64,000 nucleotides of DNA, from assembly GCF_042688385.1 (NCBI RefSeq), contig NZ_JBHUPY010000005.1:372001-436000 (forward strand), in the 5' to 3' direction. Shown one piece after another: positions 37,412 to 45,556 of this stretch. Each line of letters begins with the position of its first letter. Within the stretch, counting starts at the first letter, position 1. Origin of the DNA: Herpetosiphon sp042688385. Its GTDB lineage: Bacteria; Chloroflexota; Chloroflexia; Chloroflexales; Herpetosiphonaceae. Made by a program: the position numbers and the translations under genes. The notes under the pieces were generated by a model that saw only the letters and a list, made by a program, of their open reading frames with translations, had not been told where the DNA came from and did no database searches.

Positions 37412-38413
37412 ATGAGCGATGATCGCCTACGAGCAAGAGCTGCCCGCTTATATGGAATTGCCCGCTACCTCTATGAATGTGGCAACCAAGGTGCAAAGGT
37501 TATTGAGATTGCTGAACACTTTGTTATCCATCGAACGCAGATTTACAAAGATTTGAAGTTTATGGAACAAGAAGGTGAGCCAATTTATCAGGCTGGCTCG
37601 CGCTGGTATTTGGATCGCGATCGCTATATTCATCGCTTACCAATTAATTTACGCGAAGCATTAGCATTTTATCTAGCTGCAAGGCTACTTTCTAAACAAA
37701 GCGATAAACATAATCCCTATGTTGTTTCGGCCTTAGATAAACTTGGCAGTGCTTTAGCCAATAATCATCGCAACATTGGCTTACATATTCAACAGGCTGC
37801 GAATGTTGTCCGCCAGCGGCCAGCAGATGCTGGGTTTACGAAAATTTTTGAAACCTTTGCACGAGCGTGGGCCGACCAATGCAGAGTCGAGGTAACCTAT
37901 CTTTCGGCTAAATCCAAATATAGCAATTGGGAGCAGCGGACTATCTCACCTTACTATTTAGAAGTATCGGGAATTGGCTACTCAACCTATGTGATTGGCC
38001 ATGATAGTAAGTCGAATGCGATTCGTACTTTCAAGCTCGAACGGATTGCTACAGCTAATTTACGGGTATTCGATACGTTTGAAATTCCCGCGTCATTTGA
38101 TCCACAAGAGCGGCTTGGCAATGCTTGGGGCATTATCTGGCCTGCTGAAGGCGAAGATCCGGTTGATGTACGCTTGCTTTTTTCACCAGCCGTTGCCCAT
38201 CGGGTCAAAGAAACAATTTGGCATCCCAGCCAAGTTATTGAAGATTTGCCCAATGGTGGTTGTCGCTATGGGGTGCGGGTTGGGAGCACCTTGGAAATGC
38301 GGCCATGGGTGCGAGGTTGGGGCCGCGATGTTGCAGTTGAATGGCCGCTGGCATTTCGCCAGGAGATGGTCGACGAATTACAAGCAGCCTTGGAGTTGTA
38401 TACGGACGAGTAG
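37412..38413 (+). CDS. WYL-domain transcriptional regulator of the CRISPR locus
   Basis: A 333-residue regulator. The N-terminal HTH (AKVIEIAEHFVIHRTQIYKD) is followed by a helical linker and a WYL-type ligand-binding domain at about residues 155-235 (YLSAKSKYSNWEQRTISPYY; TYVIGHDSKSNAIRTFKLER), then a WCX-type C-terminal extension to the end. WYL proteins sense nucleotides or nucleic acid and often sit next to cas genes. The initiation region GAGGTTATCCTCATG can form a small hairpin that hides the ribosome site. The cas promoter lies 145 bp downstream, and the gap encodes a predicted crRNA-like RNA on the opposite strand. Confidence 0.85.
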   Translation: MSDDRLRARAARLYGIARYLYECGNQGAKVIEIAEHFVIHRTQIYKDLKFMEQEGEPIYQAGSRWYLDRDRYIHRLPINLREALAFYLAARLLSKQSDKHNPYVVSALDKLGSALANNHRNIGLHIQQAANVVRQRPADAGFTKIFETFARAWADQCRVEVTYLSAKSKYSNWEQRTISPYYLEVSGIGYSTYVIGHDSKSNAIRTFKLERIATANLRVFDTFEIPASFDPQERLGNAWGIIWPAEGEDPVDVRLLFSPAVAHRVKETIWHPSQVIEDLPNGGCRYGVRVGSTLEMRPWVRGWGRDVAVEWPLAFRQEMVDELQAALELYTDE

Positions 38414-38418
38414 CACTC

Positions 38419-38493
38419 AGAAAAGTATCCTCAACGGATCGATGGTTGTTGTAAATAATAATGCAATAGTTTCAGTACGCTCATTGCGTCGAT
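38419..38493 (-). ncRNA. Predicted cas-autoregulatory crRNA-like RNA (two degenerate repeats and one short spacer)
   Basis: Read on the minus strand. The first pseudo-repeat has hairpin ACGC-AATGA-GCGT (38489-38477) followed directly by ACTGAAAC (38476-38469), identical to the 8-nt 5' handle of the array repeat. The spacer-like stretch starts TATTGCATTATTATTTACAA (38468-38449) and extends to about 38444. The second pseudo-repeat keeps ATCGATCC-GTTGA-GGATAC (38443-38425) but its handle is degraded (ACTTTTCT). The first 20 spacer bases match the site at 38535-38554 upstream of the cas -35 box except at positions 6 and 18. The guide is short (about 25 nt before the next hairpin, against 32-38 in the array), which favours binding without cleavage. 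Function by analogy with CreR/CreA RNAs is inferred; no transcript is known. Confidence 0.72.
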
Positions 38494-38500
38494 AGGGGAA

Positions 38501-38529
38501 ATTATAGGGAAAATTTTCAAATTCAACAA
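38501..38529 (-). promoter_or_regulatory. Predicted promoter of the crRNA-like RNA
   Basis: On the minus strand TTGTTG (38529-38524) and a perfect TATAAT (38506-38501) are 17 bp apart. The expected start, A at about 38493, is four bases before the first pseudo-repeat hairpin, so the RNA would have almost no leader. A Cascade bound at 38535-38557 and extending leftwards would come close to or overlap this -35 box, which would limit the RNA's own synthesis. Confidence 0.6.
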
Positions 38530-38534
38530 GCAAC

Positions 38535-38557
38535 TTATAAATAATAATACAATAGGG
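38535..38557 (-). promoter_or_regulatory. Protospacer-like target of the crRNA-like RNA, with CCC flank
   Basis: Minus-strand TATTGTATTATTATTTATAA (38554-38535) is preceded by CCC (38557-38555). It matches 18 of 20 guide positions, with both mismatches at every-sixth positions (6 and 18) that type I Cascade leaves unpaired. It ends 1 bp before the -35 box of the cas promoter, so bound Cascade would exclude RNA polymerase. Confidence 0.7.
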
Positions 38558-38558
38558 C

Positions 38559-38587
38559 TTGACTTTTTTATCGAGCAGATATATACT
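38559..38587 (+). promoter_or_regulatory. cas operon promoter
   Basis: TTGACT (38559-38564) and TATACT (38582-38587) are 17 bp apart, a near-consensus sigma-70 promoter. The first ORF of the operon begins at 38614 behind GGAGG. The predicted Cascade target lies directly upstream of the -35 box. Confidence 0.75.
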
Positions 38588-38613
38588 TTCCATAATTCTA
38601 TTATGGAGGGCAT

Positions 38614-38856
38614 ATGAAGCCACAACCATTAGCCGTTTTGAAGGATTTGGAACAAGGTCGGATTGGTCTACGCTTTGAAAAGATTAGTCAGAAAGAACAA
38701 TTTGCTCAATTGTTAAAACTCTTTCGTCAAGCTTTTCCATTAGCTACTAGTCATTGGATTGGGGAACAATATTGGTGGATTCTTCAGGAATCGCAAATTC
38801 CCTTCATCTATGGATTTGCTAACCAATATGGATTGAAAGTTCAAAAGGAGGTTTAA
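38614..38856 (+). CDS. Unknown 80-residue protein, first gene of the cas operon
   Basis: A small soluble protein I do not recognise. It has a good ribosome site (GGAGG) and begins 27 bp after the cas -10 box. Its last codons carry the ribosome site AAGGAGG for cas8, whose ATG is 2 bp after its stop, so translation is coupled. The sequence is helical with aromatic patches (FAQLLKLFRQAFPLATSHWI; YWWILQESQIPFIYGF). Possibilities, all inferred: a small Cascade accessory subunit, a regulator (the Myxococcus dev operon also begins with a short regulatory ORF), or a toxin kept off by the crRNA-like RNA. There is no membrane helix and no HTH. Confidence 0.7.
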   Translation: MKPQPLAVLKDLEQGRIGLRFEKISQKEQFAQLLKLFRQAFPLATSHWIGEQYWWILQESQIPFIYGFANQYGLKVQKEV

Positions 38857-38858
38857 CC

Positions 38859-40322
38859 ATGCTTAAGGAAACTGGGCATCCGCTGGTAGATGTTGGTTTT
38901 GCCACGATTGCCGCCCACGTCAATAAAAATAGCATCACGGCGGTTACTGCCGATGATCTTGAAACCGTGGCAGCCTATCTTGAGGCTGAGTTTGTGGTAA
39001 ATCCTTTGCGCTCGTTTCTCACCGTTGCATTTACCAGCAATGCCTGGTTTATCCAAGATGCTTACAACCCCGATAAGCCGCAATTGACTGACAAACAGCG
39101 GGCAACTCGCCGCGCAACCCGCAAAAAATTGGCCGATGCTCACTTGCGCCAATGGCAACAACCAAGCACCAGCGAGCACCGTTGTGTTTTTACTGGCGAG
39201 CCAGCGGTTGCAGAGGTTTTATCAAATACATTAACTGTTGGCCGAGCTGCACGGGCGCAAATTCCCTTATTGCAAGGTGATGATACGATCAACTTTTTTC
39301 CCAATGGTAATGCTGGGTTGCCAGTTTCGGGCATCGCCTTATTGGCCTTACAAGCCTTCCCACTGGGGAGCGCCAAAGCCGGCAATGGCATTCTGGTAGT
39401 ACACTCGGCCAACCCACGCCTAACCTTAAGTTTTGTTAAAACCTTTTATCAGCATAACAAACGCAAAATCGAGCAAGCGCGAATTGCCGGCGATGATCGG
39501 ATTCCAGGCGAAGTGCGCTCGCCAAAAACCTTATTAATTGAGACACTACTTAAAATTCAAGCCGAACGCGAAAATTACGTTGATAATGACCAAATTACCA
39601 GTATTGTAGCCTATAACCTGAACAATGGTAAAACACCAAGCCTAGCAATTTATGAGCTACCACATGAAATTATTCATTTTATGCTCGAAGCTAAAGGCCT
39701 TTTCCCCAATCAATGGAATCAATTAGTCCATAGCTCGTGGGAGCAAAGCACTGGTAAAAAATCAAATAATGATTTTGTGCCACGCCGTAATTATTTTTAT
39801 GAAGATATGTTTGATCTACCTAACAATGCCAAATACTTTATACGTAGATATTTTCTTAAAATGCCATATTTGACTAGGATTGATGATGATATTCAATCAC
39901 GCTATTACTTGCATGATACCTATCATTTGATCGATTTTCCGGTGGTTGAACTTTTTCTAAGGGAGGTTTTCCTGATGGATGATCTACGGATCGCACGAAT
40001 TAAGCAATTTGGTGATAAATTGGCCAATTATATTCGTGCTGAAAACGGTAAACGCTTTTTTCGGACATTTGCTGGTGAATCTGATTATACTAATTTTCGT
40101 CAAGGATTGATTAAATCTAATGAAGATTATGTGCGCGTAACTAAAGAGCCATTATTTACGATTGATGAATATGTAGATGTGTTTGAACGCCAATACAGTG
40201 ATAAACACCATGATTGGCGCTTATCACGCGATCTGGTACTAATTCGCATAATCGAACAATTAAAGGATTGGTTGGGACAGAATCCAGATGCACTGCCTGA
40301 ACGACCTGAACCAAAACATTAA
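38859..40322 (+). CDS. cas8b: Type I-B Cascade large subunit Cas8 (Cst1/Cas8b1-like)
   Basis: A 487-residue protein in the large-subunit position before cas7 and cas5, probably responsible for PAM recognition. RCVFTGEPA at about residue 109 matches the CxxTG motif of Cst1-like proteins, although the second pair of cysteines expected in CXXC-CXXC members is not obvious. Its sequence is otherwise weakly conserved, as usual for Cas8; the assignment rests on position, size and this motif. The C-terminal third is helical and may also yield a separate small subunit by internal initiation, as reported in other I-B systems; candidates include ATG 39975 inside GGAGGTTTTCCTG. Its ribosome site lies in the preceding small ORF. 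Confidence 0.82.
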   Translation: MLKETGHPLVDVGFATIAAHVNKNSITAVTADDLETVAAYLEAEFVVNPLRSFLTVAFTSNAWFIQDAYNPDKPQLTDKQRATRRATRKKLADAHLRQWQQPSTSEHRCVFTGEPAVAEVLSNTLTVGRAARAQIPLLQGDDTINFFPNGNAGLPVSGIALLALQAFPLGSAKAGNGILVVHSANPRLTLSFVKTFYQHNKRKIEQARIAGDDRIPGEVRSPKTLLIETLLKIQAERENYVDNDQITSIVAYNLNNGKTPSLAIYELPHEIIHFMLEAKGLFPNQWNQLVHSSWEQSTGKKSNNDFVPRRNYFYEDMFDLPNNAKYFIRRYFLKMPYLTRIDDDIQSRYYLHDTYHLIDFPVVELFLREVFLMDDLRIARIKQFGDKLANYIRAENGKRFFRTFAGESDYTNFRQGLIKSNEDYVRVTKEPLFTIDEYVDVFERQYSDKHHDWRLSRDLVLIRIIEQLKDWLGQNPDALPERPEPKH

Positions 40323-40368
40323 TAGTCGAAATTAATCACGATTTATACTAATTTAGGAGGATTGTACA

Positions 40369-41430
40369 ATGGCCTTTGTTACGGGATTACTCTTGATCGA
40401 TGCCTCAGCATCAGCATTAAATAATCTTGGTGGTATTGAAAAAGAACGTGATGCTAATACCGTTGGAGTCAAACATATTCAGGTTTATGGTGATGGCGAT
40501 TACCCCTACGTTTCTGCCCAAGCTTTCCGCTATTGGCTGCGTACGACTTTGGAGGATCGTTTTCCTGTTTGGGTTGCTTCTCCAATATATCGTGAAGATA
40601 AAATTGCCTATACTGATGCCAACCCTATGAAATGGTGGGATGACGATTTGTTTGGCTACATGCGTGCGCCATCCAAAAAAGAATCAGCAAAACCTAAGCG
40701 TGACTTAAATCAAGCGACTGAAACAACCGACACGATCACTAGGGTTTCACCATTTCGGGTTGGAACGTTGGTAGCAATGAAATCAGTCAAAATTGTGAAA
40801 GATTTTGGTACGATGTCGCGCCACGAAGGTGATCCAGTTCCCCATGTCCATCAATTTTATCGTGCAACCTTGAAGGGCTTATGGTCGCTTGATTTGCGGG
40901 CTGCTGGCACTTTTTCCTACCGCAACAAAACTGGTTTCCGCAACCTCGACTCGGTGCGCGAAGGGCTGGCCAAACAGCAACAACTTGAGCACCTTGAGCA
41001 AGCCAAAGCCTATCGTTTGCCTTTAGAAGTGCGCCAACAGCGGGTTAAAACGCTGTTTGAAGGCATGGCACATCTCGAAGGTGGGGCCAAGCAAACCTTG
41101 CACTACACCGATGTTGCGCCAGTCTTGACGATTTTTGCGGTTACCAAGGGCGGTAATCATATTTTCAATCATGTTGTGACCACAACCGATCGTGGCAAGC
41201 CAACGATCAATACGGCTGCGCTTGATGAAGCCTTGCGCGTATTTGCCGATGAACTGCTTTCGCCGGTGTATGTGGGTTGGGTGCGCGGCTACAACGATCA
41301 AGAACGCCAAGCCTTTGAAAGCTATCTTGCCAACTCGGCTGCGCCTATTCAATTAAGTCATCCTCGCGAGGCCTTCTTAAATTTTGCCGAAAGCATTTTG
41401 GTCGCCGAAAACCATCACTGGATGGAATAG
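40369..41430 (+). CDS. cas7: Cascade backbone subunit Cas7 (Cst2/DevR family)
   Basis: A 353-residue RAMP protein that coats the crRNA spacer. VTGLLLIDASASALNNLGG and KERDANTVGVKHIQVYGDGD, then YPYVSAQAFRYWLRTTLE, are the diagnostic start of the Cst2/DevR branch of type I-B. TDTITRVSPFRVGTLVAMK is the central segment and GGNHIFNHV lies in the C-terminal part. The ribosome site TAGGAGG precedes ATG 40369. It is followed after 10 bp by cas5. Confidence 0.95.
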   Translation: MAFVTGLLLIDASASALNNLGGIEKERDANTVGVKHIQVYGDGDYPYVSAQAFRYWLRTTLEDRFPVWVASPIYREDKIAYTDANPMKWWDDDLFGYMRAPSKKESAKPKRDLNQATETTDTITRVSPFRVGTLVAMKSVKIVKDFGTMSRHEGDPVPHVHQFYRATLKGLWSLDLRAAGTFSYRNKTGFRNLDSVREGLAKQQQLEHLEQAKAYRLPLEVRQQRVKTLFEGMAHLEGGAKQTLHYTDVAPVLTIFAVTKGGNHIFNHVVTTTDRGKPTINTAALDEALRVFADELLSPVYVGWVRGYNDQERQAFESYLANSAAPIQLSHPREAFLNFAESILVAENHHWME

Positions 41431-41440
41431 GAGCAGATTG

Positions 41441-42157
41441 ATGGATGTTTTGAAAATTGTGGCGGAGGGCGTAGTTACGTCCTTCCGCTACCCCCACTTC
41501 GCATTAAGCGTGCAACCAAGCTTTACCATGCCGCCGCCCGCAACAATTTATGGCCATATTTGCTCGGCAGTTGGTGATTGGATTGATCCCAGCGGAATTC
41601 AATTTGCCTATCATTTTACCTATGCTGGCGAGGCTGAAGATTTAGAGCATATTCATGTGCTTTCGGCTTCATCGGGCAAATTACCCCAAACCAACTACCC
41701 GAAAGTGCTTGAAGGCAATGTTAATCCCTTTCAGCGTAAAATTCTGTTTCAACCACGCCTAACCTTGTATCTCAACCGCGTTGATCTGTTGCCTGCGTTT
41801 AAAAGACCCCACTACGCCGTCGTTTTAGGCCGTTCCCAAGATTTATTTAGCTATCGCAGCGTAACAACAATCAGCCTAGAAGCGCGCGATCAAATCTATC
41901 TGGAACATACACTCTTGCCATTTGAGATGGCAACTCGCATTCCAAGTGGCCTTGTCACATTAATGCCTCGCATGTTGGATTATTACAATGATCGCCAGCC
42001 AATTTGGGAGCGCTATGTCACATTGAATCGGCGGATTTATTCAAACCATGCCAACTTTCTCCACTTTGAGCACGATGCGTATCTGGCTGATCCCGAGGAA
42101 GTTACCGCCAACGGCTTTGCGCGTGGGTTGATTTTCCATTCATTTCTAGGAGACTAA
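41441..42157 (+). CDS. cas5: Cascade subunit Cas5 (Cas5t)
   Basis: A 238-residue RAMP protein expected to hold the 5' handle of the crRNA. The N-terminal strand and loop VVTSFRYPHFALSVQPSFTM, then PPPATIYGHICSAVG, are the Cas5 signature. The 3' half is less conserved. ATG 41441 gives the conserved N-terminus and follows GGAGCAG; an upstream in-frame start inside cas7 would add 19 unrelated residues. It lies 5 bp before cas3. Confidence 0.93.
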   Translation: MDVLKIVAEGVVTSFRYPHFALSVQPSFTMPPPATIYGHICSAVGDWIDPSGIQFAYHFTYAGEAEDLEHIHVLSASSGKLPQTNYPKVLEGNVNPFQRKILFQPRLTLYLNRVDLLPAFKRPHYAVVLGRSQDLFSYRSVTTISLEARDQIYLEHTLLPFEMATRIPSGLVTLMPRMLDYYNDRQPIWERYVTLNRRIYSNHANFLHFEHDAYLADPEEVTANGFARGLIFHSFLGD

Positions 42158-42162
42158 AATCC

Positions 42163-44577
42163 ATGAGTGATGGTTTTGTGGAGCCAGACTTTCTCACGTC
42201 CATTTTGGCCAAAAGTGCTGATCGTAGCGAGCATAATATTCCCGAAACGCTGGCCCGTCATACCTGGCTGGTGGTGAAAAAAGTTGCCGAATTGGCAAAA
42301 AATCGGCCAGATTTAACCGTTGTTGCCAATACAGCAGATCTTTGGCATCTGCTGTATTGGGGCTGCTTTCTGCATGATTTTGGCAAAGCCACTGGTGGCT
42401 TTCAACAACAATTGCAGGGTGTTTCGTGGAATGGGCATCGCCATGAAGTGATCTCATTGGCATTTTTAGATTGGATCGCCGCTAATTTTCCGAAACATGA
42501 ACAAGCATGGTTGGCGGCAGCTATCGCCTCGCATCATCGCGATCGTGGCATTATTCAAGAAAAATATCTAATTGATAGTGTGCTTGCTGATGCTTGGTCG
42601 ACATTTGATCGTGCCAATGTGCCGTTGATGTGGCGCTGGCTGAGCGAATATGCCAACCACTGGATTAGTGTGTTGGGGCTGGAGGCGTTTGGGGTTCGGC
42701 CTTTGCAATTTCCAAACTCAGAGCAGGCAATTCAGCAGGTTCAAACTGATGCATGTAGCCGCATTCGCTATTGGTTACGCCAATATTATCGATTAAAACA
42801 AGTTTTCGATGATCAGCCTGAACATGCGCCGGTTCCGCTGCTGATTTTGCTGCGCGGCTTGACGACAACCGCAGATCATATGGCATCAGCGCATTTGGCA
42901 AGCATTCCCGCGCCATTGCAAGAAAGCTGGCAAGCCTTGGCCAAACGGATTCTGCGCACCGACCAACAAGTTTATAGCCATCAGCACCACAGCGCCCAAG
43001 CCCATGGAGCATCATGTTTGCTGATTGCGCCAACGGGGAGCGGCAAGACCGAAGCTGCATTGTATTGGGCGTTGGGCGAGGGCCAGCAAGCAATTCCGCG
43101 TATTTTCTATGCCTTGCCTTTCCAAGCGAGCATGAATGCAATGTTTGACCGTTTACGTCAGCCAGATAAAGGCTTTGGCGAACAAGCGGTAGGTCTTCAA
43201 CACGGTCGAGCTTTGCAGGTTTTATATCTACGCTTGCTAGAGAGTGAAAATGGGCTTGATTCACGCACAGCTGCCGAGCGAGAACGCTGGGAACGGAATA
43301 TTAATAGTTTACACGCGCGGCCACTAAAAGTATTCAGTCCCTATCAAATGCTTAAAGCTTTATTTCAAATTAAGGGCTTTGAGGCAATATTGAGCGACTA
43401 TGCCCAAGCGCGGTTTATTTTCGATGAAATTCATGCCTACGAGCCACAACGCCTTGCCTTGATTATTTGTTTAATTAATTATTTATCCAAGCATTTTGCG
43501 GCAACTTTTTTTGTGATGTCAGCGACATTCCCTAAAATCATTCGCGAGAAGCTAGCAACCACCTTGGGTCAACCCCAAATCATTCAAGCATCAGAAGATT
43601 TATTTCGAGCCTTTGCTCGTCATCGTTTGCAATTGCTTGATGGCGAACTGACCTCAGCAAGCAGTATTGAGCAGATTATTCACGATTTCAAAGCTGGTAA
43701 TCAAGTCTTGGTCTGTGCTAATACAGTTCGACGTGCTCAAACAATTTTAGCGCTCTTGAATGAAGCTGGAATCGCCAAAGCAGATCTTTTACTAATTCAT
43801 AGTCGATTTACCATAAAAGATCGTAGTGCACTCGAACAACTAATTATGCAGCGCTGTCAATTAGTCTTAGCCCAGCCCGAACCATTTATTTTGATTGCTA
43901 CTCAAGTGATCGAAGTCAGCTTAAATATTGATCTTGATACGTTGTATAGCGATCCAGCGCCACTTGAGGCTCTTTTACAACGCTTTGGGCGAGTAAATCG
44001 GTCACGTACAAAAGGTATTGTTCCAGTGCATGTGTTTCGCGAACCACGTGATGGCCAAGGCGTATATGGTCGAAATAAAGATCCGAATCATCAGGGCCGG
44101 ATCATTCAAGTTACACTTGACGAGTTAGAAAAACATAATGGTTCAGTTATCGATGAATCGCTGATTGATCAATGGCTTGATAATATTTATGCAGATGCGA
44201 TTATAGCCGAGCAATGGCAGGCTGAATATCAAAAAACCTATAATAATGCCCAATCAATTGCCGATAATTTACGCCCATTTGAGAGTGATGAAACGACTGA
44301 AGATGAATTTGATCAGCTTTTTGATAATGTTGATGTTATTCCCCAATCACTTGTTGCAAAATACCTTGATTTGTTGAATAAGCACGACTACGTTGAATCA
44401 AGTCGTTATTTTGTTGGGATTAGTAAACAAAAATATGCCCAATTCAAACAAAATAAGCTGATTCTAGCTTTAGAAGATGCTGCATTAAAATACCCACGTT
44501 GGATTATTAATTTACCCTATAGCAGTGAAAGTGGCTTGTCATTTGAACAAGCTCCACTTGATGATGATTGGAGTTGA
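42163..44577 (+). CDS. cas3: Cas3 HD nuclease-helicase
   Basis: An 804-residue protein with both Cas3 activities. The N-terminal HD nuclease shows H33, HD at 71-72 (LHDFGKA), GHRHE at 91-95 and SHHRD at 123-127. The superfamily 2 helicase has APTGSGKTEAALYWAL (about 289), FDEIHAYEP (about 419), MSATFPK, ATQVIEVSLNIDLDTLYSD and LLQRFGRVNR. It unwinds and degrades target DNA after recruitment by Cascade. All key residues appear intact, so the system looks able to interfere. ATG 42163 is 5 bp after cas5, and the stop overlaps nothing, with cas6 1 bp further. Confidence 0.96.
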   Translation: MSDGFVEPDFLTSILAKSADRSEHNIPETLARHTWLVVKKVAELAKNRPDLTVVANTADLWHLLYWGCFLHDFGKATGGFQQQLQGVSWNGHRHEVISLAFLDWIAANFPKHEQAWLAAAIASHHRDRGIIQEKYLIDSVLADAWSTFDRANVPLMWRWLSEYANHWISVLGLEAFGVRPLQFPNSEQAIQQVQTDACSRIRYWLRQYYRLKQVFDDQPEHAPVPLLILLRGLTTTADHMASAHLASIPAPLQESWQALAKRILRTDQQVYSHQHHSAQAHGASCLLIAPTGSGKTEAALYWALGEGQQAIPRIFYALPFQASMNAMFDRLRQPDKGFGEQAVGLQHGRALQVLYLRLLESENGLDSRTAAERERWERNINSLHARPLKVFSPYQMLKALFQIKGFEAILSDYAQARFIFDEIHAYEPQRLALIICLINYLSKHFAATFFVMSATFPKIIREKLATTLGQPQIIQASEDLFRAFARHRLQLLDGELTSASSIEQIIHDFKAGNQVLVCANTVRRAQTILALLNEAGIAKADLLLIHSRFTIKDRSALEQLIMQRCQLVLAQPEPFILIATQVIEVSLNIDLDTLYSDPAPLEALLQRFGRVNRSRTKGIVPVHVFREPRDGQGVYGRNKDPNHQGRIIQVTLDELEKHNGSVIDESLIDQWLDNIYADAIIAEQWQAEYQKTYNNAQSIADNLRPFESDETTEDEFDQLFDNVDVIPQSLVAKYLDLLNKHDYVESSRYFVGISKQKYAQFKQNKLILALEDAALKYPRWIINLPYSSESGLSFEQAPLDDDWS

Positions 44578-44578
44578 T

Positions 44579-45538
44579 ATGACCTTTAGCGTGCATCATA
44601 TTCGCGTTCAAGCTAAGGCGATTGCGCCGCTTCAGTTGCATGTGCATACTGGGGCGGCGTTGCGCGGTGCGTTTTTTAATGCGCTCTGGGAGCGCTTTTG
44701 TACCAATCATGCAGCCAAAACTTGTGCTGAATGTCCGTTATTGCAGGCTTGTCCGGTGAGCAGTTTAATGGCTCCCCATCGCGATGATTCGCCACGTGGC
44801 AATGACATTCCGCGGCCATTTGCGATTCGGCCACCGCTGCATCATGCTGGTTCGTTCGCCCCCGATGAACAATTTGCTTGGGGCCTGACCTTGATTGGCC
44901 AATCAACCAAGCTTTTTCCCTATGTGGCGATGGCTTTACATATGATGGGCCAGAATGGGCTTGGCAAACGGGTTGCCGCCAACGATTGGGAACGCGGGCG
45001 GTTTGTCGTCGAGCAGGTTGACGCTGTGCAATTGCTGCACGATCAGACCCAGCTGATTCAAGCTGCTGGAAGCCAACGGATTCAAACGCCCAACTTGCCA
45101 ATGACTTGGGCCGATGCTGAACAAATTGCGCAAACGCTTTCAAACGCGACCATCAGGCTGCATTTTATGACTCCACTGCGCATTATCGAGCAAAAAATTC
45201 TGCTCAAAGTGCCCCAGTTACGGCCAATTGTTCAACGCCTGACCGAGCGCCACGATGGCCTCGCGCGCGAGCATGGCAGCGAACCATTTTCCTACGAACA
45301 ACGGCAGGCCTTTCTCGGCGCAGCAGCTGCGATTAAGCTCGTCCAAAACGATACACACTGGGTCGATCTTGATAGTTATTCAGCACGTCAGCGCCGTAAA
45401 ACCCCGATTGGCGGTCTCGTTGGTAGTGCTGAGTATAGCGGCGATCTGGCGTTGCTCTTGCCGCTGTTGGTCTGGGGCAGCGTCATTCAAGTTGGCAAAG
45501 ATACCACCAAAGGCAATGGCGTTTATCGAATTTCATAA
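44579..45538 (+). CDS. cas6: Cas6 pre-crRNA endoribonuclease
   Basis: A 319-residue RAMP protein that cuts the repeat RNA at the base of its hairpin. The C-terminal glycine-rich region TPIGGLVGSAEYSGDLALLL followed by GKDTTKGNGVYRIS is the Cas6 signature. The N-terminus LHVHTGAALRGAFFNALWER matches the family. CAECPLLQACP at about residues 43-53 adds a cysteine cluster seen in a subset of Cas6 proteins. The expected cut leaves ACTGAAAC as 5' handle. In many I-B loci cas6 is first; here it lies between cas3 and cas1. ATG 44579 comes directly after the cas3 stop. Confidence 0.92.
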   Translation: MTFSVHHIRVQAKAIAPLQLHVHTGAALRGAFFNALWERFCTNHAAKTCAECPLLQACPVSSLMAPHRDDSPRGNDIPRPFAIRPPLHHAGSFAPDEQFAWGLTLIGQSTKLFPYVAMALHMMGQNGLGKRVAANDWERGRFVVEQVDAVQLLHDQTQLIQAAGSQRIQTPNLPMTWADAEQIAQTLSNATIRLHFMTPLRIIEQKILLKVPQLRPIVQRLTERHDGLAREHGSEPFSYEQRQAFLGAAAAIKLVQNDTHWVDLDSYSARQRRKTPIGGLVGSAEYSGDLALLLPLLVWGSVIQVGKDTTKGNGVYRIS

Positions 45539-45556
45539 CCAATCTTGGAGCATACG

